A stretch of DNA of 64,000 nt from positions 310,001 through 374,000 of the forward strand of contig CAZSXR010000002.1 in the NCBI GenBank assembly GCA_964611335.1, given 5' to 3'. The notes under the pieces were generated by a model. It was given only the letters and a program-made list of their open reading frames with translations, had not been told where the DNA came from and did no database searches. This stretch comes from BOG-1112 sp964611335. GTDB taxonomy: Bacteria > Bdellovibrionota_B > Oligoflexia > Oligoflexales > Bog-1112. Both the position numbers and the translations under genes were made by a program. This document shows, piece after piece, positions 18,405 to 26,407 of the stretch (position 1 is the stretch's first letter; every line of letters begins with the position of its first letter).

Positions 18405-20672
18405 ATGAAATCCAAGGTTGCAACGAGTCCCGTAGCGGTCGCAGAACAGTATAAAAAGCTGGCAGAATCTTGTGACACGTATCGAAAGTTGTTGAAGCGT
18501 CCTCTCACTCTATCCGAGAAAATTCTTTTTAGCCACCTCAGTAAAGAGACAAACGCGGTCAATATTGAACGTGGAAAAAGTTTCATCATGCTAAGACCAG
18601 ATCGCGTTGCAATGCAAGATGCGACGGCTCAGATGGCTATACTACAATTCATGCAGTCTCAAAGAAAAAGCGTAGCTGTTCCTTCCACCATTCATTGTGA
18701 TCACCTCATCCGTGCTCTTTCAGGAGCTTCTGTTGACTTAAAAACAGCATCGACGACAAACTCCGAGGTCTACGATTTTTTGCGTACAGCTTCTCAAAAA
18801 TATGGGATTGGATTCTGGGGACCAGGATCAGGAATTATCCACCAAGTTGTTCTTGAAAACTACGCTTATCCAGGATGTTTGTTAATAGGAACCGACTCTC
18901 ACACCCCTAATGGAGGCGGTTTAGGAATGCTCGCTATCGGTGTAGGTGGAGCCGATGCGGTGGATGTCATGGCAGGGATGTCGTGGGAATTATTAGCTCC
19001 AAAACTTTGTGGAATACACCTAAAAGGCAAATTAAAACCTTGGTCTTCACCCAAAGATATTATTTTGAAAGTATGTGGTTTGCTCACTGTCAAAGGTGGA
19101 ACTAATAAAATCATAGAATATTTTGGTGAGGGCGCTCGTTCTATCAGCTGCACAGGAAAGGGAACGATTACAAACATGGGAGCTGAGTTGGGCGCTACCA
19201 CTTCTGTGTTTGGCTTCGACAAAAAAATGTCAGAGTATTTGAGAGAAACGAAACGTGCAGAACTTGCAGATCTTGCAGAAAAGTACGCAGAACATTTATG
19301 CGCAGATCCTGAAGTTGAGAAAGACCCTAAAAAATATTTTGATGAAGTGTATGAAATCGATCTTGATACTTTAGAACCACATATAGTGGGACCACACACA
19401 CCGGATCTAGCAAGACCTATTTCGAAACTTGAAGGAGAAATAGAGAAAGAAGGTTATCCTCGTGATATTCGCGTTTGTCTCATTGGAAGTTGCACTAATT
19501 CTTCATACGAAGACATTTACAAAGCTGCAGAACTTGCACAAGAAGCCTTAAAACATGGTGTTAAAGCAAAAATTCCTTTGTTGATCACACCTGGATCACA
19601 ACAGATTTATTCAACAGTCAAACGTGATGGCCTTTTGAAAACTTTAGAAGATTTCGGTGGTTTGGTTTTAGCAAATGCCTGCGGTCCTTGTATCGGACAA
19701 TGGGAACGTAAAGACATTAAGATGGGTGAACGGAATACAATTGTAACTTCGTTCAACCGAAATTTCAGGGGACGAAACGATGCGAATGCTGAAACACTGA
19801 GTTTCATAACCAGTCCTGAAATGGTGATTGCTTATGCAATTACAGGAGATTTGGCATTCGACCCACAAAGAGATGAGTTAACAGGAAAAGATTCTAAGAA
19901 ATTTAAACTTTCCGCACCACACGCCCCTGAGATGCCAAAAGCAGGCTTTGTTATAGACACCGCAGGTTACATAGAACCTGTTGATGGAGACAAAGTTCAA
20001 GTCGCAATTGCACCTGACAGCGACCGATTGGAAGTACTGGAACCATTCCCAAGATGGGACGGAAGAGACTTTGTCGAACATTTGTTGCTTTTGAAAGCAA
20101 AAGGGAAATGTACGACCGATCATATTTCTCCTGCTGGAAAGTGGTTAAAATTCCGAGGCCACCTGAGCAAGATCAGCGATAATATGTTTATGGGTGCTTC
20201 GAATGCATTCCGTAACGGTGAAGTTGGTAAGGGTTTTAACCAAATGACAGAAGAATACGGTAAGTCCTTTTCTGAAATCGCGTGGTCTTATAAGAAAGCC
20301 AAAAAACCGTGGGTTGTGATAGGAGATGAAAACTACGGGGAAGGCTCTTCTCGCGAGCATGCAGCAATGAGTCCGCGTCTTTTAAATTGCAGCACAGTAA
20401 TTGTAAAAAGTTTTGCAAGGATCCATGAGACGAATTTAAAGAAACAAGGAGTGCTCGCTCTAACATTCTCAGATACAAAAGATTATGATCGTATAGAAGA
20501 AACGGACAAAATCTCTGTATTTGGGCTAAAAAACATCAGTCCTGGTCAACCTTTGACTATGGAATGTGTAAAGAAAGACGGTACACATCTTCGCTTCTCT
20601 GTTCGACATTCCTACAACAAAGAGCAGATTGAGTGGTTCAAAGCTGGCTCCGCCCTCAATCTTATGAACTGA
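18405..20672 (+). CDS. acn: Aconitate hydratase, mitochondrial-type
   Basis: Interconverts citrate and isocitrate in the TCA cycle using a [4Fe-4S] cluster. At 755 aa it fits the mitochondrial-type branch rather than the larger AcnA/IRP or AcnB enzymes. The three cluster cysteines are in GSCTNSSYED and NACGPCIGQW; the substrate-binding arginines in RNFRGRNDA and the catalytic GEGSSREHAA loop near the C-terminus are intact. The swivel domain (about 560-755) is complete. The start ATG at 18405 has AGGAAAGG upstream. It ends 14 bp before the initiator tRNA promoter, which is the boundary to the integrated element. Confidence 0.95.
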   Translation: MKSKVATSPVAVAEQYKKLAESCDTYRKLLKRPLTLSEKILFSHLSKETNAVNIERGKSFIMLRPDRVAMQDATAQMAILQFMQSQRKSVAVPSTIHCDHLIRALSGASVDLKTASTTNSEVYDFLRTASQKYGIGFWGPGSGIIHQVVLENYAYPGCLLIGTDSHTPNGGGLGMLAIGVGGADAVDVMAGMSWELLAPKLCGIHLKGKLKPWSSPKDIILKVCGLLTVKGGTNKIIEYFGEGARSISCTGKGTITNMGAELGATTSVFGFDKKMSEYLRETKRAELADLAEKYAEHLCADPEVEKDPKKYFDEVYEIDLDTLEPHIVGPHTPDLARPISKLEGEIEKEGYPRDIRVCLIGSCTNSSYEDIYKAAELAQEALKHGVKAKIPLLITPGSQQIYSTVKRDGLLKTLEDFGGLVLANACGPCIGQWERKDIKMGERNTIVTSFNRNFRGRNDANAETLSFITSPEMVIAYAITGDLAFDPQRDELTGKDSKKFKLSAPHAPEMPKAGFVIDTAGYIEPVDGDKVQVAIAPDSDRLEVLEPFPRWDGRDFVEHLLLLKAKGKCTTDHISPAGKWLKFRGHLSKISDNMFMGASNAFRNGEVGKGFNQMTEEYGKSFSEIAWSYKKAKKPWVVIGDENYGEGSSREHAAMSPRLLNCSTVIVKSFARIHETNLKKQGVLALTFSDTKDYDRIEETDKISVFGLKNISPGQPLTMECVKKDGTHLRFSVRHSYNKEQIEWFKAGSALNLMN

Positions 20673-20686
20673 TGAGAAGCTATAGC

Positions 20687-20715
20687 TTGACATCGAGACG
20701 CCACTAACCTATAAC
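20687..20715 (+). promoter_or_regulatory. Sigma-70-type promoter of the initiator tRNA gene
   Basis: A perfect -35 box TTGACA at 20687-20692, a 17-base spacer and a -10 box TATAAC at 20710-20715. The expected transcription start near 20722 lies five bases before the tRNA. It has no counterpart before the partial copy at 30048, which shows that 20727 is the functional gene. Confidence 0.85.
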
Positions 20716-20726
20716 CTCTCCATTGC

Positions 20727-20803
20727 CGCGGGGTGGAGAAGACTGGTATCTCGTCGGGCTCATAACCCGAAGACCGCAGGTTCAAATCCTGCCCCCGCTA
20801 CCA
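20727..20803 (+). tRNA. Initiator tRNA-fMet (anticodon CAU)
   Basis: A 77-base tRNA with encoded CCA. It begins CGCGGGG and has the anticodon stem with three G-C pairs flanking CTCATAA, the hallmark of the bacterial initiator. Position 1 is unpaired (C1 opposite T72; E. coli has C1-A72), again typical of initiators. The 3' half from 20759 on is duplicated at 30048, so the tRNA was the integration site of the element to its right, which restored the gene. Confidence 0.95.
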
Positions 20804-20813
20804 AGCATGTTAT
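20759..20813 (+). repeat. Left attachment-site repeat (55 bp) of the integrated element
   Basis: Fifty-five bases, from the anticodon loop of the initiator tRNA to ten bases past its CCA, are repeated exactly at 30048-30102 in the same orientation. This is the pattern made by tyrosine integrases that use the 3' half of a tRNA gene as attachment site. The intact tRNA is on this side. Confidence 0.9.
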
Positions 20814-20820
20814 GAAAAAA

Positions 20821-20850
20821 GCCTCGGATCGAAAGATCCGGGGCTTTTTT
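20821..20850 (+). terminator. Rho-independent terminator after the initiator tRNA
   Basis: A ten-base-pair stem (GCCTCGGATC with GATCCGGGGC, one wobble/mismatch) closed by a GAAA tetraloop and followed by six T residues. It lies on the element side of the left repeat, so it was brought in by the element and now ends tRNA transcription. Confidence 0.85.
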
Positions 20851-20897
20851 GTTTTTGCACCTTCGCTAAAGCACAAGCTTTCATTTGTGTGGGCTTG

Positions 20898-20923
20898 CCA
20901 GCCGTAGCTTCAGCGAAGGCTGG
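20898..20923. repeat. Short hairpin repeat, CCAGCC ... GGCTGG
   Basis: Six-base inverted ends, CCAGCC and GGCTGG, enclose GTAGCTTCAGCGAA. I recognise this general type of GCCAGCC/AGCGAAGGCTGG sequence as an interspersed repeat in various AT-rich genomes, but only one full copy is visible here. Immediately downstream the GCTGC-TTC-GCAGC hairpin with seven T residues (20926-20945) looks like a second terminator. Confidence 0.45.
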
Positions 20924-20925
20924 TC

Positions 20926-20945
20926 GCTGCTTCGCAGCTTTTTTT
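20926..20945 (+). terminator. Short stem-loop with T-tract
   Basis: Five-base stem GCTGC/GCAGC with a TTC loop followed by seven T residues. It insulates the PIN-domain pair that starts at 21058. Confidence 0.55.
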
Positions 20946-21057
20946 GTAAAACACAAAAAAACGCACTTTCTCGCTAAAGTTTAGCAGCTTTAAAACCGAA
21001 AAGATCTGCATAATTCAACGAAAATCTTATTCAATTTACTATCATGAGGCTCTTTGT

Positions 21058-21360
21058 ATGGATGAATTCCATGAATTAGCTGAGGAATTTTGTAAAATAA
21101 ATGGTCAGTTATGCGAACACTTAAGTATTAAAGAAATCACTGAAATTATGAGAAAGATCTCTTCAAATAGCAGGACAGCTACAGAGTATAGTCCACTTCC
21201 AGACGTTATAAAAATCACGGAGAAGACCCATGAATTATTTAAGGAGATACTCAGGTTTCTTCTAGTGAAAGACCGTATCAAACCAGACTACTTTGAAAGA
21301 ACTATTTTCCGAATAGAAGAAGTCTTAAAAAACATTCGCAAAAATAAGAGAATTACATGA
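21058..21360 (+). CDS. Helical partner of the PIN-domain protein (antitoxin-like)
   Basis: A 100-aa predominantly helical, charged protein that I cannot assign to a family. GAGG lies eight bases before the ATG. Its stop overlaps the start of the PIN gene by four bases (ATGA), the usual layout of toxin-antitoxin pairs with the antitoxin first. No DNA-binding motif is obvious. It lies between the left attachment site and the integrase as the first cargo gene of the element. Confidence 0.6.
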   Translation: MDEFHELAEEFCKINGQLCEHLSIKEITEIMRKISSNSRTATEYSPLPDVIKITEKTHELFKEILRFLLVKDRIKPDYFERTIFRIEEVLKNIRKNKRIT

Positions 21361-21890
21361 CTTTTCGAAAGTTAACTTTAACCATTGATACGAACACAAT
21401 CGATTGCCTTGACGAAATAAAAAATTATCTGCCTGCTGATGTTGATATCGCGACAACCACGGTCACTACTAGGGAATTAAGAGGTACATCGTACATATCA
21501 AAATTGAATTCTTTACCTTCGATTCCCGAGGTTGGAATTTGGGGGGAGTTTAATTGGGGTGAAGCACCTTGGGAAGGTGGTGCAGATCCCTTTTTTGAGG
21601 ATGTATTGAAAATCATTTCTAATGGGTCTTTTCCCAAACCGGGTCAACGAGAGAATCTTTCAAAACCTGAGCTAAATCAGCTAAGAGACGCTATAATTTT
21701 TAGCACTCATTTAAGAGAAAAAAGAACGATTTTTGTAACTAACGACAAAAAAGCGTTTATTAGTCACAATAGGCGTGAAAAGTTGGAATCAAAATTTAGT
21801 ACAAAAATTGTAACAGAAAAAGAATTGCGATTGATGGAATTTGCCATATTATTTAAATTTGTATGTACTGGACGTAATTGGGGACACTGA
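21357..21890 (+). CDS. PIN-domain ribonuclease-like protein
   Basis: A 177-aa protein with the PIN acidic pattern: Asp in TIDTNTID near residue 11, Glu in TTRELRG near residue 39, Asp in LRDAIIFS near residue 112, and the FVTNDKKAF strand with Asp near residue 131. PIN domains of this size are commonly VapC-like toxins cutting tRNA or rRNA. The insertion between the second and third acidic residues, rich in Gly and Trp (about 60-90), is longer than in classic VapC (about 130 aa). The overlapping upstream gene may be its antitoxin; a defence or addiction role for the element is inferred. Confidence 0.65.
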   Translation: MTFRKLTLTIDTNTIDCLDEIKNYLPADVDIATTTVTTRELRGTSYISKLNSLPSIPEVGIWGEFNWGEAPWEGGADPFFEDVLKIISNGSFPKPGQRENLSKPELNQLRDAIIFSTHLREKRTIFVTNDKKAFISHNRREKLESKFSTKIVTEKELRLMEFAILFKFVCTGRNWGH

Positions 21891-21943
21891 ACCCAATTAG
21901 ATGCACTCGCTGTGCTTCGTCAGACTCGACTCTTTGTTATTTC

Positions 21944-21962
21944 CAGGGCTCACCACCGGTGA
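21944..21962 (+). repeat. 19-bp inverted repeat, left copy
   Basis: CAGGGCTCACCACCGGTGA, found again as its exact reverse complement at 26071-26089. The two copies bracket the integrase, PrimPol and XRE genes and the repeat-rich stretch, that is, the whole replication-integration core of the element. Confidence 0.75.
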
Positions 21963-21977
21963 GTGATCTTCATTTTT

Positions 21978-22889
21978 TTAGAAGCCCAACACCTCCGTCT
22001 TTCCATACAAATGCCCAGGTACTAAATGCGCATATCTCTCCGTAACCTGAATTGTCGAATGCCCCAACATCTTCTGTAGATCGTAGATTTTTCCTCCTCC
22101 CATAAGAAAGTTCGAAGCAAAAGTGTGACGCAAATCATGAAATCGAATCGGAGTCACATCTGCTTCCTTCGACATCTTCTTAAGCACCTTGTGCAGTGTG
22201 TCCACGCAAACGCGTGGACACACATATTCAGAGCACGCTCCACATACACGAAGCTTCTCAAGCGTTGCACGTAACCCTACACTAATCGGAATGTAACGAA
22301 TCTTCCCGTTCTTCGTATACTCCTTCACATCCTTCTGCACATTACAAAAAGACCGCTTACACGTAATAAACCCCGACGCAAAATTTACACAATCCCATTT
22401 CAAAGCTAAGACCTCACCTCTACGCATTCCAGTGTATACAGACACTGCAATAGCCCAAAATTCTTTTTGCACCTTAGCCTTGCTATTAAAGTAACCAAGA
22501 AACTGTTGCACTTCTTCTTGAGGCCAAAAAGTAAAACTCTGCTCAGGAATTCTAAATTTACGAACATGCATGATCGGATTAAAAGAAATAAATCCCCATC
22601 TACAGGCATCGTTAAAAAGCTTACGAAACAACCCTAAAACTTCGTTACATGTCTTCGGTGAGAGTCCTTCTTGGTCCCGAAGAGAAAGGAGCCAAAGCTC
22701 CACTTTACGAGCTGTAATCTGATCAATTTCCAATTTTCCAAAAGTCGGAAGTATCTGCTTACGCAACATCCCTTCATCGCGTTTGATAGACGAGGCTACT
22801 TTGTAAGCTGACGCGTAGGTGAGTAACCAATAACAAGCAAGATCTTCGATCAATTCTGGTTTCCATTCTGCAAGTGTCCCATTAAACAT
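21978..22889 (-). CDS. int: Tyrosine integrase of the element
   Basis: Site-specific recombinase of 303 aa when started at the ATG at 22889, which has AGGAG six bases upstream; the frame is open to 22952 but that part lies inside the PrimPol gene. It has an N-terminal SAM-like core-binding domain and a catalytic domain with all residues: Arg in YTGMRRGEVLALKW, HDLRHTFA (HxxR), LGHSTIQVTERYAH with His and the nucleophile Tyr. Four bases of each gene overlap: PrimPol stops at 22882, eight bases inside this gene, so translation is coupled. It probably mediated insertion into the initiator tRNA. Confidence 0.93.
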   Translation of the reverse strand: MFNGTLAEWKPELIEDLACYWLLTYASAYKVASSIKRDEGMLRKQILPTFGKLEIDQITARKVELWLLSLRDQEGLSPKTCNEVLGLFRKLFNDACRWGFISFNPIMHVRKFRIPEQSFTFWPQEEVQQFLGYFNSKAKVQKEFWAIAVSVYTGMRRGEVLALKWDCVNFASGFITCKRSFCNVQKDVKEYTKNGKIRYIPISVGLRATLEKLRVCGACSEYVCPRVCVDTLHKVLKKMSKEADVTPIRFHDLRHTFASNFLMGGGKIYDLQKMLGHSTIQVTERYAHLVPGHLYGKTEVLGF

Positions 22890-25290
22890 GTGACACTCCT
22901 TTTCTTTGCAACAATTCAGGGTTGATGCGAAGAACTTCAGAACGTCCTCCAAGAGCTTTAATAACTTCAGTGCGCACCCATCCTAAAGTAGTGAGATGTT
23001 TGATTGCTTTCTCTAACTTCTCTTGCGTATTGATTCCGCGCCAGTTACGTCTGTAGATGTCTCTTATTTTTTCTCCATCATAAACAGATTGCTCTTGAAT
23101 TTTTTCTGCAAGAACTTGAGCGTAGGCTTTTTCTTCATTGATGACTTTTTCGTAAATTTTCTTCGCATGACTTTCAAGAAAATCACACCAAGAAATTGCC
23201 ATTCTTGTTTCCTCTACTCCGACATTTTCAATTTTTGTGGATGAAGATCTAAGCATCGTAAAAACAAGGGCAAGACTTGGCATCAAGGAACGGTATTTAC
23301 TTAGATGCGCCTGAAAAATATTTGAATCTTGTCCTTCAAGGAGTCGCGTCTCAAGTTTAAGACGCCATGCATCTGCTAGGATTTGTGCACTCTCTGAAAA
23401 CAAAAGAAATGGGATAGAAGATGAAGAATCTATATGAAATTCATTTCCTGAAAATTTATCTAAATGCTCAAATACAGCAAACGCTTCTTTTTCGGCATCT
23501 TCATTTGGACTTTTGTTCATGAGAATCCATGATTTTGGTTTTTCTGGATAAACGATCATTTGAAATCGTTCTAAAAATCCATCATCACCTTTAGAACTCA
23601 CTGTATTTTCAATGTACTCTTCTAATTTTGCAGGTTGAATACTTCCAAATATAGACAAACAAAGAGCGTCGACATGTTGAGTTCCTCGTCCAATCCTATC
23701 AACTGTGTAAGAACTGTTGCCATTCCATGCTTCAAGATAAAATTCTCTACTTCCCTCTCTACCAGCTTTGTTAAGCGTCTCTAACCATCCACTCAATTCA
23801 TCTCGAAGCAAGAGAATTCCATTTGGATTTTCTTGCAAAATAACTGCAAGCTTTTCAACAGTTGGATCATTTGTTTTATAACGCTTTTCTTTAGGAGGCT
23901 CTCTGCTATCAAGAAGTTTTGTTAATTCTTCTTTTTGTTTTGCAATCAAACTCGCGTTACCCGATTTAAAATTTACTTTTAAAGATTCTTTAAGAGATTC
24001 TATTTGTAATAGTGAATTTCTTTCATCCGCTTGTCTCTCTCTGCATTCACGTCGAAAATCATCCCGCGATCTCTTTGCAATTTTTTCTAGTGGACGCATT
24101 GCTTCTGCAATTGCGGGAGATTTCATCGAACCGGGATCTCCGACAATAAAACCCCAAAGATTAGGAATCACGCACCAAGAATCTTTAGGAATAGGGCGTA
24201 TAGTTATTTTCCTGCCAATGATACTCGCCGCAGCAACAATCGCGGGAGTTGCAAGATATTCCAAAGGGATTTGCATACGCTCAGCAACATCTACTATCCA
24301 AGGCCTGAGAGAGTTTGGTAACATGTCATTCGTTAGTTTTTTGACCTCAACTTTGGACTTCGGCAGTGCAAGTGCTTTTGACCATGGTTGGGGTTTCTCA
24401 TATCCAGCAATACTCTTTGCAATTTTACTTACCTCTTCTTTTTCTAAAGCTGGCTCACACAGAATCGGATTCAAAGCATGTAGCGCTTCTGCAATATGCT
24501 TGTGATCAAGGCTTTGTCTGCGCAAAAACCCTGCAATACTTGTGAGAGAGTTATTTCTTACTCCTTCTTGCATGGGTTTTTTTATTGAGGGTTTTTCACG
24601 ACTCTCTGCATTTGATGAAATGAGTTCTTCTAACCAAAGTGGGAGAGGAGCAAAATCTAAATTCTCATCACTCCATGTGTATTTCTTTCCGCTCAAATGA
24701 ATGCTAGGTGGAGCTACAATGTAAGCACCTTCTCCACGAAAATCTATTCCCGGAAGAATACCAACTCTATTTTTTAAGACTTTGGTACATGCAAAATAAA
24801 TATGAAGACCTCCACCACCTGATTCTACTTTCCTCGTGATAGGAAGCGTTTCATAGCTTGTTTGAAGCGCTTTTAAAGACTCAAACCCTCCATGATCCTT
24901 ATCGATATCAAGAACCACAAACCTTGATATGCTTCCTGTTAAAATTCCTATGTTAGCCGTTGGAAAATTGCCCCACCATTCCTGGATTTTTGAAAATTCT
25001 GAAGATGCATCTTTAAGGCCGTTTTTTGTAATGGGATGTTTCCCTACACTCGAACAGGATTTCTTGCCGCAGCTGCACTTTTGTCTATGATTGGGGAAAT
25101 GTAGCGGAAGAACTTTGTATCCATGCTTCGCATATTCAAGGGCGTGATCTATGATCGGCTTTGAAACAGTTGTTTTATGAACATAGGGATTGAGTTGATG
25201 AAGTTTTGCCTGTACCTCCTTTAGTTTTAGGTCAAAATGTCCTACATCTGAGAGCGCGGCTGTTTGAACGAGAGTGTTTTTCAGATCCAT
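22882..25290 (-). CDS. PrimPol-DUF3987 replication protein
   Basis: Large replication protein of 802 aa. Residues about 45-220 form a bifunctional primase-polymerase domain: VVLDIDKDHGG with the catalytic DxD, SGGGGLHIYFA with the His, plus a CSCGKKSC zinc-like cluster. Residues about 325-770 match DUF3987, an ATPase-like module seen in phage and plasmid primases, with GDPGSMKSPA as P-loop and LLLRDELSGWLE as Walker B-like strand. It would prime and unwind an origin, most likely the repeat cluster at 25833-26020. Transcribed divergently from the XRE gene and followed directly by the integrase. No separate helicase or Rep initiator is present. Confidence 0.85.
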   Translation of the reverse strand: MDLKNTLVQTAALSDVGHFDLKLKEVQAKLHQLNPYVHKTTVSKPIIDHALEYAKHGYKVLPLHFPNHRQKCSCGKKSCSSVGKHPITKNGLKDASSEFSKIQEWWGNFPTANIGILTGSISRFVVLDIDKDHGGFESLKALQTSYETLPITRKVESGGGGLHIYFACTKVLKNRVGILPGIDFRGEGAYIVAPPSIHLSGKKYTWSDENLDFAPLPLWLEELISSNAESREKPSIKKPMQEGVRNNSLTSIAGFLRRQSLDHKHIAEALHALNPILCEPALEKEEVSKIAKSIAGYEKPQPWSKALALPKSKVEVKKLTNDMLPNSLRPWIVDVAERMQIPLEYLATPAIVAAASIIGRKITIRPIPKDSWCVIPNLWGFIVGDPGSMKSPAIAEAMRPLEKIAKRSRDDFRRECRERQADERNSLLQIESLKESLKVNFKSGNASLIAKQKEELTKLLDSREPPKEKRYKTNDPTVEKLAVILQENPNGILLLRDELSGWLETLNKAGREGSREFYLEAWNGNSSYTVDRIGRGTQHVDALCLSIFGSIQPAKLEEYIENTVSSKGDDGFLERFQMIVYPEKPKSWILMNKSPNEDAEKEAFAVFEHLDKFSGNEFHIDSSSSIPFLLFSESAQILADAWRLKLETRLLEGQDSNIFQAHLSKYRSLMPSLALVFTMLRSSSTKIENVGVEETRMAISWCDFLESHAKKIYEKVINEEKAYAQVLAEKIQEQSVYDGEKIRDIYRRNWRGINTQEKLEKAIKHLTTLGWVRTEVIKALGGRSEVLRINPELLQRKGVSHV

Positions 25291-25327
25291 TTGCGACTTT
25301 CTACCTCGCGGTTTGTAATATTCAAAT

Positions 25328-25346
25328 CTTGCATACTATATGCAAG
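25328..25346. promoter_or_regulatory. Palindromic operator candidate between PrimPol and XRE genes
   Basis: CTTGCATA-CTA-TATGCAAG, an exact eight-base inverted repeat with a three-base centre, in the 80-bp gap between the divergent replication and XRE genes. This size and position are typical of an XRE repressor operator controlling both directions. An outer ATATTC/GAATAT pair flanks it. Confidence 0.65.
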
Positions 25347-25411
25347 TTATGGAATATACGAACTAACGTTGGTTGAGTCAACGAAGTGTAATAAGAAAAG
25401 ATTTTTCATTG

Positions 25412-25837
25412 ATGGCGGATAAAAAATTGGTCGTGCCAAAAAATAAAAAAGAAAAAAAACTGCAAGGTTTCGAATACAACTATGATGATTATTTAATTGA
25501 GTTAGGAAGAGCTCTAACGCAGCTACGACGTGATACGAACCTGACTCAAGGGGAACTTGCAGAAAAATTACAGAAGGGACAACCTTCTATAGCAAAGCTA
25601 GAGAACGGCCCTACACCTAACGTTGCTTTAAGAAATTTGTACGAATTTGCAGAGGCTCTTCCTGTTCCTCTGTCAAGAGTGTTTCAAATTGCAGAAGCAA
25701 GTCTACTGCAAGGAACAGAAAAATCTTCCGCATCAGATTGGCAGCTTGCGGTAGAAGAAATGAGAAAATTAACACCCCACAAACAAGCTTGGCTTGGCAA
25801 AGTTATTCTCTCCATACTAAAAGGCTCCACGCACTGA
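25412..25837 (+). CDS. XRE-family transcriptional regulator of the element
   Basis: A Cro/CI-type DNA-binding protein of 141 aa from the ATG at 25412 (the frame is open to a TTG at 25373; neither has a strong ribosome-binding site). The helix-turn-helix is at about residues 30-85: LTQGELAEKLQKGQPSIAKLENG. The tail is helical and may mediate dimerisation. It is divergent from the PrimPol-integrase unit with a palindrome between, so I infer it represses replication and integration genes. The stop lies within the first CTGACA repeat of the candidate origin. Confidence 0.85.
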   Translation: MADKKLVVPKNKKEKKLQGFEYNYDDYLIELGRALTQLRRDTNLTQGELAEKLQKGQPSIAKLENGPTPNVALRNLYEFAEALPVPLSRVFQIAEASLLQGTEKSSASDWQLAVEEMRKLTPHKQAWLGKVILSILKGSTH

Positions 25838-26020
25838 CAACTGACAGCACTGACAGCTTTCGAATAATTCCCCATTTTGAACGGGTTTCACGTAACTCCT
25901 CTTTTACACTGACAGGTACAGACAGCTTTAAGCTGTCTGTACCTGTCAGTTTTTATAAGTCTGCAAGAGATCTTGAAAAATAGGTGGATTTATAAAAGTT
26001 GTCTGTATTGTCAGTTGTCA
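25833..26020. other. Iteron-like repeat cluster, candidate replication origin
   Basis: Three near-tandem ACTGACA(A/G) units (25833-25839, 25840-25847, 25849-25856) are followed by a 43-bp perfect palindrome at 25908-25950 built from CTGACAG and ACAGACAGC units, and by an inverted copy of a 12-mer (TGACAACTGACA at 25835-25846, reverse complement at 26009-26020). The stretch from 25838 to 26146 contains no gene. With a PrimPol protein next door, an origin is the best reading; a terminator for the XRE gene is possible too because T residues follow the palindrome. Confidence 0.6.
25908..25950. repeat. 43-bp perfect palindrome
   Basis: Twenty-one-base arms around a single T at 25929; the left arm begins ACTGACAGGTACAGAC. 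It is part of the repeat cluster and can form a cruciform or, in RNA, a very stable hairpin followed by TTTT. Confidence 0.9.
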
Positions 26021-26070
26021 TCCACTGTAGTAACGAGCGAAGCAAAATGAAGGGCGCAAACACCGGTGAT

Positions 26071-26089
26071 CACCGGTGGTGAGCCCTGA
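26071..26089 (-). repeat. 19-bp inverted repeat, right copy
   Basis: Exact reverse complement of 21944-21962. Just to the left, CACCGGTGATCACCGGTG adds a local palindrome, and 26107-26116 is the palindrome GCTGCGCAGC, similar to the terminator stem at 20926. Confidence 0.75.
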
Positions 26090-26146
26090 AAAAACAAAAA
26101 GCCGAAGCTGCGCAGCAGCAAGCTCATTTATATTTTGAGGTCTCGT

Positions 26147-26407
26147 TTGCTTATAGAAAAAAACATACATTACCCACTCATAATAAACGTTGAAATAGGC
26201 GAAGATGTGGTTATTGCAAAAATGAGCGATGGTCGCACTATTTCTATTCCTCTTGCGTGGTTTGAAAAACTAAGTTCAGCTACAAAAAAACAACTCTCAC
26301 ATTTTGAAATTTCTCCTGCAGGATACGGAATACACTGGCCTGATATAGATGAAGACATAAGTGTAAAAGCTTTTATTGATGGTTTGGCTTCATTAAGAAA
26401 TCTATGA
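26147..26407 (+). CDS. DUF2442-family protein
   Basis: An 86-aa protein from the TTG at 26147, chosen for GAGG six bases upstream; the frame also opens at a TTG at 26135. The fold signature is that of DUF2442: strands around VVIAKMSDGRTISIPLAWFEKL and the end ISPAGYGIHWPDIDEDISVKAFIDG. DUF2442 proteins are usually encoded beside DUF4160 genes in putative toxin-antitoxin loci. Here the neighbour, overlapping by four bases, is a zinc-finger protein instead. Function unknown. Confidence 0.75.
   Translation: MLIEKNIHYPLIINVEIGEDVVIAKMSDGRTISIPLAWFEKLSSATKKQLSHFEISPAGYGIHWPDIDEDISVKAFIDGLASLRNL

Noticed and set aside
18899..19399. 166-codon minus-strand frame
   Set aside because: Lies entirely inside aconitase, whose motifs in the plus frame are unmistakable; antisense shadow.
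25738..25983. 81-codon plus-strand frame running through the repeat cluster
   Set aside because: Overlaps the XRE gene in another frame and then reads through the palindrome; no ribosome-binding site.
25833..26020. CRISPR array
   Set aside because: Repeat units are 7-12 bp, partly inverted, with irregular spacing and no cas genes; iteron-like instead.
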